The notes below the pieces were generated by a model. It was not told the origin of the DNA. It did no database searches and saw only the letters and a list, made by a program, of their open reading frames with translations. 64,000 nucleotides of DNA from Lacrimispora saccharolytica (GTDB taxonomy: Bacteria > Bacillota > Clostridia > Lachnospirales > Lachnospiraceae), in assembly GCA_021531795.1 (NCBI GenBank), contig JADYUL010000003.1, forward strand, positions 186,001 through 250,000, read 5' to 3'. Numbering within the stretch: the first letter of the stretch is position 1; each line of letters begins with the position of its first letter. Shown here in pieces: positions 17,717 to 26,763 of this stretch. The translations under genes were made by a program, and so were the position numbers.

Positions 17717-18604
17717 ATGTGGATTGCTAATAACTGGAAGGATTATGAGGTGATAGATACCTCTGACGGTGAGAAGTTAGAGAGGTGGGGTGATTATATC
17801 CTCAGGCGTCCCGACCCACAGGTAATATGGAATACTGAGAAGACTAATCCTTTATGGAAAAAATACAATGGTCATTATCACAGGAGCAAATCAGGCGGCG
17901 GTGAATGGGAAGGCAGGAATCTGCCCGAGGAATGGCAGATAGGATATGGGGACTTAAGATTTAATCTTAAGCCGTTTAGCTTCAAGCATACAGGACTCTT
18001 CCCTGAGCAGGCTGTCAATTGGGACTGGTTTGGCAACATCATTCGCCGGGAGATAGCATCGGGTAAGAGAAAAAAAGGAGAGATTAAGGTATTAAACCTC
18101 TTTGCATATACGGGTGGAGCCACACTTTCAGCGCTTAATGCGGGAGCCATGGTCACTCATGTGGATGCATCCAAGGGTATGGTCGGATGGGCCAAGGAAA
18201 ATGCTGCTGCGTCCGCGCTATCTGACAGACCGGTCAGGTGGCTTGTGGATGACTGTGTTAAGTTTGTGGAGCGTGAGATAAGACGAGGCAACAAGTATGA
18301 TGCCATCATCATGGATCCGCCCTCATACGGCAGAGGCCCTAAGGGTGAGACCTGGAAGATAGAAGAGAGTATCTATCCATTTATTGAACTTACGACCAAT
18401 ATACTGAGTGAGTCCCCGCTGTTTTTCCTTATCAATTCATATACGACGGGACTACAGCCGGCGGTATTAAGCTATATGATGAATATGACCATCGTTAGCA
18501 AATTCGGCGGAAGGGTTGTGTCGGACGAGATAGGTCTGCCCGTTAAGGATACGGGTTTGATATTGCCCTGCGGCGCTTCCGGAAGATGGGAGAGAGTATT
18601 ATGA
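17717..18604 (+). CDS. Class I SAM-dependent methyltransferase (RlmI-like)
   Basis: 295 residues from the ATG at 17717; an upstream in-frame start at 17555 lies inside the preceding gene and is not favoured. SAM-binding motif VLNLFAYTGGATLSALNAGA, acidic residue in VTHVDASKGMV, and a DPPSYGRG catalytic motif of the N/D-PPY/F type used by RNA-modifying enzymes such as RlmI. It lacks an obvious N-terminal PUA domain, but the first 90 residues are long enough for a small binding domain. It most likely methylates rRNA. It seems a housekeeping gene carried in the surface-glycan operon, with ATGA overlap to the next gene. Confidence 0.8.
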   Translation: MWIANNWKDYEVIDTSDGEKLERWGDYILRRPDPQVIWNTEKTNPLWKKYNGHYHRSKSGGGEWEGRNLPEEWQIGYGDLRFNLKPFSFKHTGLFPEQAVNWDWFGNIIRREIASGKRKKGEIKVLNLFAYTGGATLSALNAGAMVTHVDASKGMVGWAKENAAASALSDRPVRWLVDDCVKFVEREIRRGNKYDAIIMDPPSYGRGPKGETWKIEESIYPFIELTTNILSESPLFFLINSYTTGLQPAVLSYMMNMTIVSKFGGRVVSDEIGLPVKDTGLILPCGASGRWERVL

Positions 18605-19527
18605 AAAAGGAACTTATAATCCAGATAGTGATAGGCTTTGTAGCGCTGCTTCTGGTGGTATTTATGGTGGTAAAGGTAGTTAATTGGAACAGGGGTAAGG
18701 ATTCCGACTACAATCCGGATGAGAACAATACGGAATTCGACGTTGAACCGACGGACTACATTCAGCCGCTCAGTGCAGAGCAGATAGCGGGCAAGGTAGA
18801 TGATGGTGTTACTACCTTCCTCTGTATAGGTAACAGCCCTTTTGCGGATAACTACAGCAATAATAATCTGGCCGCGGCTCTTGGCGAGGTATATGACGCA
18901 ACGGTAATTAATGCAGGAATTGCAGGCTCCTATATCACTCAGAAGAATGCGGAAGTCAGCCCGGATTATATTGAGGATGGAGTCAGCTTATATCAGATGG
19001 CAGCAGCCATAGGAAGCGGTGACTTCTCAACCGTTAAGGCAACGGCAGAGAGTATGGGAGATGAAGCTAAGGCAGCAGTCAGTGCTCTTGAGAATACAGA
19101 CTTTACCAAGGTTGATGCGATTTTTATAATGTATAATCTTGAGGATTATGCGGACCACAGACCCTTAGGAAGTGAGTCTGTAGAGGATGTGACCTGTATA
19201 TACGGTGCGGTGTTTAAGTCGATTCAGATGATTCAGGAGGCATATCCGTACATCAAGGTGATCATGCTTTCGCAGCCGGCAGGCGGAATTACCATAGATG
19301 ATTTCTACGTGGACGGCGATAAGCATGATATCGGATGCGGAACGCTGACGGATTATGTGATATTTGAGACACAGGCAGTGGCATCCAGGGGTGCCTGCTT
19401 CGTGGACGTATATTACGGTGCGATAAATATTGATCAGAGGGATAAATATCTCTATGATGATTATCATATTAATGATGATGGGGCCATGTCGATAGCAAGA
19501 CGTGTGAAGAAACTGGGGGCATATTAG
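18601..19527 (+). CDS. Membrane-anchored SGNH/GDSL-type hydrolase
   Basis: 308 residues from the ATG at 18601, chosen because it forms an ATGA overlap with the methyltransferase stop. An N-terminal membrane anchor (about 5-25) is followed by an extracytoplasmic domain. FLCIGNSPFADNY is a block I-like stretch (nucleophile serine in G-N-S), NAGIAGSYI block II, and DDYHINDDGAMSIARRV block V (Asp-x-His). It probably removes or transfers acyl groups on a surface glycan, consistent with the MBOAT and acyltransferase-3 neighbours. Confidence 0.78.
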   Translation: MKKELIIQIVIGFVALLLVVFMVVKVVNWNRGKDSDYNPDENNTEFDVEPTDYIQPLSAEQIAGKVDDGVTTFLCIGNSPFADNYSNNNLAAALGEVYDATVINAGIAGSYITQKNAEVSPDYIEDGVSLYQMAAAIGSGDFSTVKATAESMGDEAKAAVSALENTDFTKVDAIFIMYNLEDYADHRPLGSESVEDVTCIYGAVFKSIQMIQEAYPYIKVIMLSQPAGGITIDDFYVDGDKHDIGCGTLTDYVIFETQAVASRGACFVDVYYGAINIDQRDKYLYDDYHINDDGAMSIARRVKKLGAY

Positions 19528-19529
19528 GT

Positions 19530-20615
19530 ATGAAACAGAGAGATGAACAGTTCACAATATTGTCGGCGTTAGCTATGCTCCTGGTTATCCTGGGGCATAT
19601 CAACTGGGATATCCTGGGTAAAAGTCCGCTTCTGCCGTATTATTCCTATCACGTGATGATATTCGTGTTCATCTCGGGTTATTTCTTCAAGCCTGAAGCC
19701 ACTGATAAGATGTTGGAATACATCTGGAGAAAGTTTAAGAAGCTGATGGTTCCGTATTTCATATGGAATGCAGTCTACGGACTGCTCGCCTGGGGACTTA
19801 GGTTCCTTGAGTTTGAGATCGGAGGCGACTTCAATCTCTATAATCTTTTCCTGGCGCCTTTTATGGGCGGACACCAGTTTATGTTTAATGCGGCGGCATG
19901 GTTTGTTCCCGCGCTTTTCTTGTTTGAGGTGGTTAACATAATAATTGTCAAGGTGCTAAAGATCCTGCACTTTGACAATGAATATATACTGGCAGCGGTC
20001 TATATTTTCGCGGGTGTGCTTGTGGTGGCGCTTGCCATGCGCGGTAGTGTGTATGATTATTACAAGATTCCGGGAAGGATGATGATGATGGCGCCGGCCT
20101 TCGCGCTGGGCAGACTCTATAAGATTAAGATTAAGCAGTATGACACGATGCCGTCGGTTATCTATATTCCGGTGGTGGTACTGTTAAGCTTCGTTATGGT
20201 AAGGACTCATCCGGGGCTCAATTACAGTGCGGTTTGGGTGACGGGCTTTACCTCAACGGTGTTCACTCCGATTGTGACAATGATACTCGGAATTGCCTTC
20301 TGGCTCAGGATATCGAAGTTACTGTATATGCTTCTTAGTAAGATTGGCGGAGAGGTCAGACGCTTTGTTCTTCGTATGGGAAGCAATACCTATGCCATTA
20401 TGATGCACCAGCTTCTTGGCTTCTTTTTCGTGAACACGATCTATGCGATCATGCGATATCTCAATGTCGGCTTTGTGAGGCTGTTTGACATGAGCGCATA
20501 TCATAGCGATATTTATTACACCTTTGAGCCGGGCGGTGAGATATGGAAGCTTGTTTATGTATTTGCGGGTATTGCGATTCCGCTCATGATTCAGCGCGCG
20601 TGCGAGAAGGAATAG
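19530..20615 (+). CDS. Acyltransferase family 3 (OafA/NolL-type) membrane protein
   Basis: 361 residues, about ten membrane segments, the usual length for the acyltransferase-3 family without a fused SGNH domain. The conserved early histidine sits in LLVILGHINWD, followed by FIFISGYFF-like text and KLMVPYFIWN, all typical. Family members transfer acetyl or other acyl groups from the cytosol onto exported sugars. Here the separate SGNH protein 3 bp upstream could be its extracytoplasmic partner, replacing the fused domain of other members. Confidence 0.9.
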   Translation: MKQRDEQFTILSALAMLLVILGHINWDILGKSPLLPYYSYHVMIFVFISGYFFKPEATDKMLEYIWRKFKKLMVPYFIWNAVYGLLAWGLRFLEFEIGGDFNLYNLFLAPFMGGHQFMFNAAAWFVPALFLFEVVNIIIVKVLKILHFDNEYILAAVYIFAGVLVVALAMRGSVYDYYKIPGRMMMMAPAFALGRLYKIKIKQYDTMPSVIYIPVVVLLSFVMVRTHPGLNYSAVWVTGFTSTVFTPIVTMILGIAFWLRISKLLYMLLSKIGGEVRRFVLRMGSNTYAIMMHQLLGFFFVNTIYAIMRYLNVGFVRLFDMSAYHSDIYYTFEPGGEIWKLVYVFAGIAIPLMIQRACEKE

Positions 20616-20667
20616 TGATAGTTAGAAGCAGGGAAGGATATAAGAACGCCGGACAAAGATAAAACGA

Positions 20668-21036
20668 ATGAAGAATATAAATACAATGGATAAGATCAAA
20701 ATTAAGAATATAATACTGCTCCAACTCATAGTAATCATCTATACCATCAATTCCATAATCGGCAAGCTCAGTGCCGGTGAGGAATTCATGAGTATGAGAT
20801 TCATTCTGTTCTATGTGGCAGAGGTGGGTGTGCTGGGAATCTATGCCCTGCTCTGGCAGCAGATGATTAAGAGATTCGACTTGTCAATCGCCTATGCCAA
20901 CAGAGCCATGGCCCTCATCTGGTCGGCAGTCTGGGCAGTTGTGATATTCCATGAGAGCTTAAGTATTAAGAATATCATCGGCATACTGCTTGTAATAGCC
21001 GGAACTGTCGTGGTGAATACGGAGGCGACTTCATGA
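20668..21036 (+). CDS. Small EamA/SMR-like membrane protein, first of a pair
   Basis: 122 residues with four hydrophobic segments. GIYALLWQQMIKRFDLSIAYANRAMALIWSAVWAVVIFHESLS and GILLVIAGTVVV are typical of half-size EamA/SMR proteins. It overlaps the next, similar-sized gene by ATGA. Such unequal pairs (ArnE/ArnF type) form heterodimers; in envelope-glycan clusters they are thought to flip undecaprenyl-phosphate-linked sugars. Given the GT2 and GT-C genes in this window this is the favoured role, though a drug-efflux role is not excluded. Confidence 0.75.
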   Translation: MKNINTMDKIKIKNIILLQLIVIIYTINSIIGKLSAGEEFMSMRFILFYVAEVGVLGIYALLWQQMIKRFDLSIAYANRAMALIWSAVWAVVIFHESLSIKNIIGILLVIAGTVVVNTEATS

Positions 21037-21368
21037 ATATGTATTTTGGAATTCTGATAATAGGAGTTACGGTCGCTTCTTTCTCGCAGATACTGCTCAA
21101 AATTGGCGCCAACAGACCGCATGTAAGCCTGATTCGCGACTATCTCAACGTCCCCGTAATCTGCGGCTATGTCCTAATGGCCTTAAGTGTAGTCTGCTCA
21201 ATGATAGCCTTCAGAGGACTTGATTATATGAGCGTACCGCTCATGGATGCACTGGGCTTTGTCCTGGTGCCGATACTCAGCAGACTGTTCTTCAGGGAAG
21301 GCTTCACAGTCAGGAAAACAGCCGGCATCGCATTAATCGTCGCCGGCATGATAGTGTACTATTTATAG
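21033..21368 (+). CDS. Small EamA/SMR-like membrane protein, second of a pair
   Basis: 111 residues, four membrane segments: FGILIIGVTVASFSQILLKIGA at the start and LFFREGFTVRKTAGIALIVAGMIVYYL at the end, both typical of SMR/EamA halves. It starts inside the stop of its partner and its own end overlaps the trmB gene on the other strand by 6 bp, so no terminator separates them. Confidence 0.78.
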   Translation: MNMYFGILIIGVTVASFSQILLKIGANRPHVSLIRDYLNVPVICGYVLMALSVVCSMIAFRGLDYMSVPLMDALGFVLVPILSRLFFREGFTVRKTAGIALIVAGMIVYYL

Positions 21369-22004
21369 TCTGCGGATAATATATTTACAGATGGGATTGC
21401 CGATTGAAGAGAAACGCTCCTCATACTCGGTCATTATGTTCCCTTCCATCATTTCACTGTCATTATGCAGGTCGAAGGTGTGCTTCACGAGAGAGAAACC
21501 GCCGGCCTCGACCTCCTCAAGAGCGAAATCAAACAGCGCTCTGTTGTCGGTCTTAAACTCAATCTCCCCATCAGGTACAAGAATCTTATGGAACTTTTCA
21601 AGGAAGCGTCTGGACGGCAGGCGCCTCTTGGCATGTCTGTCCTTGGGCCAGGGATCCGAGAAATTAAGATAAATCCTGTCAACCTCGCCCTCAGCGAAGC
21701 ATTCATCAATCTTCACGGCATCCATCAGAATAAACTTAAGGTTGTCAAGCGTACGCTCCTCCATCTTCTGGGTAGCACGAAGCAGCACGCTCGAATACAT
21801 CTCAATCCCGATATAATTAATATCCGGATGCGCCTCTGCCATATCCATTATGAAGCGTCCCTTGCCCATGCCGACCTCAATGTGTATGGGATTATTTTGT
21901 GGGAAAAGCGCTCTCCACTTACCCTTACTCTCCTCGGGGTTCTGTACCACGAATCTGTTGGCTGCAATTGTCTCTTCGGCACCCTTAATATGTCTGAGTC
22001 TCAT
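21363..22004 (-). CDS. trmB: tRNA (guanine-N7-)-methyltransferase
   Basis: 213 residues, the typical TrmB size. SAM-binding IHIEVGMGKGRFIMDMA (about 41-57), acidic YIGIEMYSSVLLRA, and the strongly conserved LNFSDPWPKDRHAKRRL (about 117-133), where the aspartate is catalytic. It makes m7G at position 46 of tRNA variable loops. It is transcribed against the glycan operon. Confidence 0.95.
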   Translation of the reverse strand: MRLRHIKGAEETIAANRFVVQNPEESKGKWRALFPQNNPIHIEVGMGKGRFIMDMAEAHPDINYIGIEMYSSVLLRATQKMEERTLDNLKFILMDAVKIDECFAEGEVDRIYLNFSDPWPKDRHAKRRLPSRRFLEKFHKILVPDGEIEFKTDNRALFDFALEEVEAGGFSLVKHTFDLHNDSEMMEGNIMTEYEERFSSIGNPICKYIIRRL

Positions 22005-22113
22005 AGATTTCCTGTTCTCCTGATAATATTACTAAAGTCAAAAAATATGTACCGTTCTATATTACAGACATTTGGTCTATCGGTAAAGTGGCAAATATGG
22101 TATTCTATAATTT

Positions 22114-22770
22114 ATGAAGAAATGTAATTACTGCAATATTTATATAAGCGGCAAAAGGAATCACTGCCCCCTGTGCAACAACGCCCTTGAGGGTGAGGCA
22201 ACCTCGCCCCACTGGCCGGGAATGAAGAGACTAAGGCTTAAGGGCTTCATATACAAGCTTCAGGCCTTCCTGGTGCTGGCTACGATAATTATCTGTCTGG
22301 CTCTGGATTTCCTTATGGATGTCAGGGGTGAGCGCCATTGGAGCATCGTTGTACTTATATGGGGACTAGGAATAGAGGGCATGGTCAGACATTTTATCAG
22401 ACGCAGACTATCTGCAGCTGCGATCATTACCGATATTGCGCTTGCCATAACGGTACTCTTGCTGATTACAGGCAGACTGCTTGACTTTTTATACCCGATT
22501 GCAACCTATGTTGCACCCTATACCATAGCAGCACTGCTGCTTACGAACCTGATTCTTGCGCTGATTGATAAGAAGGGTAATGCACTGGTATATCTGCTGG
22601 GCAATATACTTATGGGAATGATTCCCTATGTGATATACAAGCTTATGAAAATGGCGGTTCCGCTTAGTTGGACCATCTGTCTGACGGTGAGCATAGTTGT
22701 GCTCCTGGGAATATGTATATTCAGAGGCAGAAGTGTGAAATCGGAGCTTGAGAAGAGATTAAATATGTGA
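22114..22770 (+). CDS. Zinc-ribbon membrane protein (DUF6320-like)
   Basis: 218 residues. The N-terminus KKCNYCNIYISGKRNHCPLC (residues 2-21) is a two-pair zinc ribbon, then about six hydrophobic segments. I recall this as the DUF6320 family, usually next to the condensation-like acyltransferase found here 13 bp downstream. No ribosome site is visible before the ATG, and a TATAAT (22106-22111) lies almost on it, so the real transcript start is unclear. Function unknown; a role as a membrane partner of the acyltransferase is inferred from conserved pairing. Confidence 0.7.
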   Translation: MKKCNYCNIYISGKRNHCPLCNNALEGEATSPHWPGMKRLRLKGFIYKLQAFLVLATIIICLALDFLMDVRGERHWSIVVLIWGLGIEGMVRHFIRRRLSAAAIITDIALAITVLLLITGRLLDFLYPIATYVAPYTIAALLLTNLILALIDKKGNALVYLLGNILMGMIPYVIYKLMKMAVPLSWTICLTVSIVVLLGICIFRGRSVKSELEKRLNM

Positions 22771-22782
22771 TCGGATGGAATT

Positions 22783-24045
22783 ATGGCAGAGGATTGGTAT
22801 AGAGTAGACAATGTCGCCAAGGTATTCCTTGCGGCACATAATAACAGAGATACCAGGGTAATGAGAGTGAGTGCTACCCTGAATGAAGAGATAGATGAGC
22901 AGCTGTTAAACGAGGCTCTCGGTATCACAATTAAGAGCAGACCGGAGTTCCAGGTAAGAATCAGGAGAGGCTTCTTCTGGCATTACATGGAGCAGACTGA
23001 CCATGTGCCGGTGGCTGTTAAGGAGAGCGGCAGACCCTGTCCGATTCTCTATGGACGCAACTTCAGAGGCGTACTTCATTATAAGGTATCTTATTATGAG
23101 AATCGCATAAATATTGACATATTCCATGCAATAGCAGATGGAACGGGCGCCCTGTCCTTCCTAAAGCTTCTGGTATTTAATTACCTGAGACTGTCTCATC
23201 CGGGTGAGCTGAATGACCTGGTGATAGACTCTTCAGCAAGTGTGGACGACAGATATAAGAACAGCTTCGTACAGTTCTGTGAGAAGACTGAAAGAGCAAT
23301 ACCCAAGCGAATCTTAAACAAGAAGAGCAAGGCGTACCATATTCAGTCGGGCAAGCTGCCCTTTGACCAGCTTCAGTTTATGGAAGTTCATATGCCTGCA
23401 AGCGGAGTATTAAGCAAAGCCAAGGAGCTTAAGGTATCCATGACCAGCTTCCTCGGTGCAACGCTGATGATGGCGATCAATGCAGACAGACCCTACATGC
23501 TTCGAAGCAAGCCAATCACTATCTCGCTGCCTGTCAACCTTAGGAACTACTATCCGTCTGATACCATGCGCAACTTCTTCAACAACGTGGATGTGACGCA
23601 TGTCTTTGACGGCAGTGAGACAATAGAGAGTCTCTCTAAAGAATTCGAAGTTAAGTTTAAGGAAAAGCTGACTCCGGAGAAGATTCAGGAGCAGATGGAC
23701 AGATACCAGAGTATTGAGAGAATAGGACTTACCAGGGTCACGCCGCTTGCTATTAAACAGATTGTAGTTAAAGCCTTTCAGAAGAGTGAGAACGGCAGGG
23801 TAACGGCGGTGCTTTCCAACCTTGGCAGGGTAGAACTGCCTGAGGAGATGAGACCGTATGTTAAGGAGATCTCTGACTTCTGTGCCACCAACAAACTCTT
23901 CATTACGGTTACAAGTCTTGATGATGACCTGGTACTCGGCATTGCCAATGCATATAGCAATACAGGAGTAATCAGCCGCTTCATCTCGGGAATAAGACCT
24001 GATGAGGGTGACGTGATCCTTCACAGCACGGAGGTATACAGATAA
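22783..24045 (+). CDS. Condensation-domain-like acyltransferase (alcohol acetyltransferase family)
   Basis: 420 residues. NIDIFHAIADGTGALSFLKLL contains the H-x-x-x-D-type catalytic motif (HAIADG) of the CoA-dependent acyltransferase/condensation superfamily (PapA5, alcohol acetyltransferases). The SITISLPVNLRNYYPSDTMRNFFN stretch fits the second half-domain. It should join an acyl group to an alcohol or amine. It is coupled to the zinc-ribbon membrane protein upstream and HAD phosphatase downstream. Its substrate is not known. Confidence 0.78.
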   Translation: MAEDWYRVDNVAKVFLAAHNNRDTRVMRVSATLNEEIDEQLLNEALGITIKSRPEFQVRIRRGFFWHYMEQTDHVPVAVKESGRPCPILYGRNFRGVLHYKVSYYENRINIDIFHAIADGTGALSFLKLLVFNYLRLSHPGELNDLVIDSSASVDDRYKNSFVQFCEKTERAIPKRILNKKSKAYHIQSGKLPFDQLQFMEVHMPASGVLSKAKELKVSMTSFLGATLMMAINADRPYMLRSKPITISLPVNLRNYYPSDTMRNFFNNVDVTHVFDGSETIESLSKEFEVKFKEKLTPEKIQEQMDRYQSIERIGLTRVTPLAIKQIVVKAFQKSENGRVTAVLSNLGRVELPEEMRPYVKEISDFCATNKLFITVTSLDDDLVLGIANAYSNTGVISRFISGIRPDEGDVILHSTEVYR

Positions 24046-24046
24046 T

Positions 24047-24682
24047 ATGAACAGATATGACGGAATAATATTTGATGTTGACGGTACCATATGGGATTCC
24101 ACTCCTACGGTTACGGAAGCCTGGAACAGGGCATTGTCTAATGCAGGATATTCAGAAAGAGTAACCGCAGACAGGCTTAAAGGGTTGTTTGGCCTTCCCA
24201 TGGACGACATCATTCATGATATTCTGCCCGATTCGGACAGAAAAGAAAGAGATGAGGTGGGCGCGCTCTGCTATAAATATGAGCATGAATATGTAAGTGA
24301 GAAGGGTGCAAAGGTCTATGAGGGCTTAGGAGAGGCGCTGAGTATACTCAGTGAACGTTATCCACTCTTCGTTGTAAGCAACTGTCAGGCGGGCTATATT
24401 GAACTTATGCTTGAGAAGACAGGCTTCGGTAAATATTTCAAGGACCATGTCTGCCCCGGTGATACCAATCTGCTTAAGGCAGAGAATATCCTGCTTATAG
24501 CAGAACGTAACGGTCTTAAGAATCCAATCTATGTAGGAGATACCCACATGGATGAGGAGGCCTGTGTTAAGGCAGGAGTTCCTATTGTATTCGCTTCATA
24601 CGGATTTGGTAAGGTTGAGAAGCCTGATTTTATAATAGATTCTCCGATGGATTTGGTTAAAGTATTTGGTTTTGAGGATTGA
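24047..24682 (+). CDS. HAD-superfamily phosphatase (phosphoglycolate phosphatase-like)
   Basis: 211 residues. Motif I FDVDGTIWDS (D10, D12), motif II VVSNCQAGY, motif III lysine region LKAENI, motif IV GDTHMDEEACVKAGVP. It is a C1-capped HAD enzyme and a paralog-type relative of the one at 3104. It begins 1 bp after the acyltransferase stop, and the lipoprotein gene start follows 37 bp after it. Substrate unknown. Confidence 0.85.
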   Translation: MNRYDGIIFDVDGTIWDSTPTVTEAWNRALSNAGYSERVTADRLKGLFGLPMDDIIHDILPDSDRKERDEVGALCYKYEHEYVSEKGAKVYEGLGEALSILSERYPLFVVSNCQAGYIELMLEKTGFGKYFKDHVCPGDTNLLKAENILLIAERNGLKNPIYVGDTHMDEEACVKAGVPIVFASYGFGKVEKPDFIIDSPMDLVKVFGFED

Positions 24683-24719
24683 TGACATTATAGGAGCACA
24701 CAGGGAGAGGAAAGAAATT

Positions 24720-26636
24720 ATGAGAAAGAAAATGTCAGTTCTCGCGTTTTTGCTATTATCTGCTTATGTTCTTGCAGGTTGTGGCAGTAAGAATGAGGCC
24801 GCACCTAAAGAGGAGACACCTGCTTTGAAGACAGAGACGGAGGCCTCAGTTGAGCCGACGAAGGAGCTTGATGAAGAGGAGACTGTGAAGGATGCGGGAA
24901 TCAGTGTAGTTGAGACGGGCTTTAGTGCTGAGATTCCGGATAGCGTGAATGCATCGCCTGTAATCGTCGGTGAGAAGGGAGTGTACTTCATCGGTGAGAA
25001 CAGGGTTATCATTATGGATTCGGAGACAGATGATGCCCGTACCCTCTGGGAAGGCGAACGTGTAGACGGATGGGATGAGATGAATGCTACGACAGGAGGC
25101 AAGGGAATACTGCTTAAGGATAATCTCTACTTCCTTAACACCTATTATGTGAAGAACGAAGATGGCTTCACGGTGCCGAACTATGCACTCGTAAGGTTAA
25201 GCTCGGACGGAAGCGAGTCGGAGGTAGTGTATAACTACGGTGAGGAATACGCTAACTACAACATGTACTTTACAGACGGCAAACTCTATGTGGATGCGAG
25301 CGGAGTGGGAGACCTAATCACAATAGACGCAGACGGCAGGGTGGCAGATATTACTGACAGCTCTTTGGCGTCTTCATCTGTTGCAGTACCGGATGATTAC
25401 CGTATGGTTACATATGTGAATAACGGCAATCAGACAGCTTTTCCGGATGACACGATCAAGAATAACGGGAAGATGGTGCTGATCAATCAGGATTATGAAT
25501 ATGTCCTGTATGATAAGGATGGTTCGACCAGTCTGCTTGGCGGTGAGGTGAGCTCATATTATAACGGCAAGCTGTTAATCAACAAGAATACGGATGACTA
25601 CAGCGGATACGATTACGGAATTGTGGACATGAAGAGCGGTGAATACACCTATCTGTGCTATTCGGACAATATATTCAGCATCGTTGCCATGGATGATGAT
25701 TATGTGTATACCTCAGAGGATGCACAAGACGGCAGGTCCACCGTATACAATAAGATAAACTTAAAGAGCGGCAAGATAGATATGCTGCTTGATAAGCAGT
25801 ACTCAGAGGATTCGTCCGATGTCTATGTAAACGGCACCATGCCCTGCGTTCTTGATGGTAAGCTCTACACGATAACAAGTGAGAACTATGCCATGTATAA
25901 TGAGATAATTGACCTGTCGACCAAGGAAGAGACTGTAAGCGGCGAGGCATACTATGATTCCGGAATCGGTCAGGTGGGTAAGCTTGAGAGGTTCACCGAG
26001 GAATATACTGCCCCGGACGGAACCGTGCTCATGACGGTGAAGGCAGAGGTCCTGAAAGTATCGGACAGATATGCAGGCGCAGCTAAGATCAATGCTGCCA
26101 TGAGCGAGGTACTTGACAACCTATCCGATCACGATGCCGACAGGCAGGAGGCCATGACCTGGTATGAGGATGCGGGTGAAGATAATCCATGGTTCCCGAG
26201 CTATAGCTTTGATACTGAGGTGAGTAAGATCACTTATCTTGATGAAAAAGTGCTCGGCTTTGAGATGAATGGCTATGATTATTACGGAGGAGCTCACGGA
26301 ATGCCTTCGAAGACCAACTACCTGTTTGATCTGGAGACGGGTGAGAGGCTGACCCTGGGAGACCTTGTAACGGTTTCGGAAGAGGAACTGGATTCAATCG
26401 TAATAGATGCATATAAGAATAACGGAGAGTGGGAATACTACTGGGAGGAATCCGAGAATACCATAGCGGAAGGCATAAGCTATGAGACGACGGACTTCAC
26501 GGTAACTGAGGATGGCCTCAAGTTCTACTTCCATCCTTATGCACTGGCAAGCTACGCACAGGGCTTCACCTATGCGACGGTGCCCTATGATAAGCTTGGA
26601 ATCAGCTATCCGTTAAAGAATTATGCAACAAAATAA
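24720..26636 (+). CDS. Lipoprotein with beta-propeller-like region and C-terminal DUF3298/RsiV-type domain
   Basis: 638 residues from the ATG at 24720, which has GGAGAGGAAAG upstream; an in-frame start at 24666 lies in the preceding gene. The signal ends in a lipobox, AYVLAGCGSK, so it is anchored by lipid to the outer face of the membrane. An acidic linker follows, then repeated beta-strand text (residues about 65-430) of the DUF5050/propeller kind. The last 200 residues (NGYDYYGGAHGMPSKTNYLFDLETGERLTL, FYFHPYALASYAQG) match the DUF3298/RsiV C-terminal domain, which in B. subtilis RsiV binds lysozyme. A sensor or binding role outside the cell is inferred. Confidence 0.78.
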   Translation: MRKKMSVLAFLLLSAYVLAGCGSKNEAAPKEETPALKTETEASVEPTKELDEEETVKDAGISVVETGFSAEIPDSVNASPVIVGEKGVYFIGENRVIIMDSETDDARTLWEGERVDGWDEMNATTGGKGILLKDNLYFLNTYYVKNEDGFTVPNYALVRLSSDGSESEVVYNYGEEYANYNMYFTDGKLYVDASGVGDLITIDADGRVADITDSSLASSSVAVPDDYRMVTYVNNGNQTAFPDDTIKNNGKMVLINQDYEYVLYDKDGSTSLLGGEVSSYYNGKLLINKNTDDYSGYDYGIVDMKSGEYTYLCYSDNIFSIVAMDDDYVYTSEDAQDGRSTVYNKINLKSGKIDMLLDKQYSEDSSDVYVNGTMPCVLDGKLYTITSENYAMYNEIIDLSTKEETVSGEAYYDSGIGQVGKLERFTEEYTAPDGTVLMTVKAEVLKVSDRYAGAAKINAAMSEVLDNLSDHDADRQEAMTWYEDAGEDNPWFPSYSFDTEVSKITYLDEKVLGFEMNGYDYYGGAHGMPSKTNYLFDLETGERLTLGDLVTVSEEELDSIVIDAYKNNGEWEYYWEESENTIAEGISYETTDFTVTEDGLKFYFHPYALASYAQGFTYATVPYDKLGISYPLKNYATK

Positions 26637-26661
26637 AATAGATACTATACAAAGAAAAATT

Positions 26662-26729
26662 TCTGTGATATATTAGGCTCAGAAAGTGCGCCACCGATTG
26701 CGCACCAGTAAATACGCCTATTTCACAGA
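26662..26729 (+). promoter_or_regulatory. Nested stem-loop in the leader of the nucleotidyltransferase gene
   Basis: TCTGTGA (26662-26668) pairs with TCACAGA (26723-26729), and within it GTGCGC (26686-26691) pairs with GCGCAC (26700-26705) around an 8-nt loop. No T tract follows, so it is not a plain terminator. The ribosome site AGGAGGA is 30 bp beyond. It may be a regulatory leader, but no known riboswitch class is recognised. Confidence 0.3.
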
Positions 26730-26763
26730 TCTTCAGATGCAGGAAAACAGCAGGAGGAAGACT

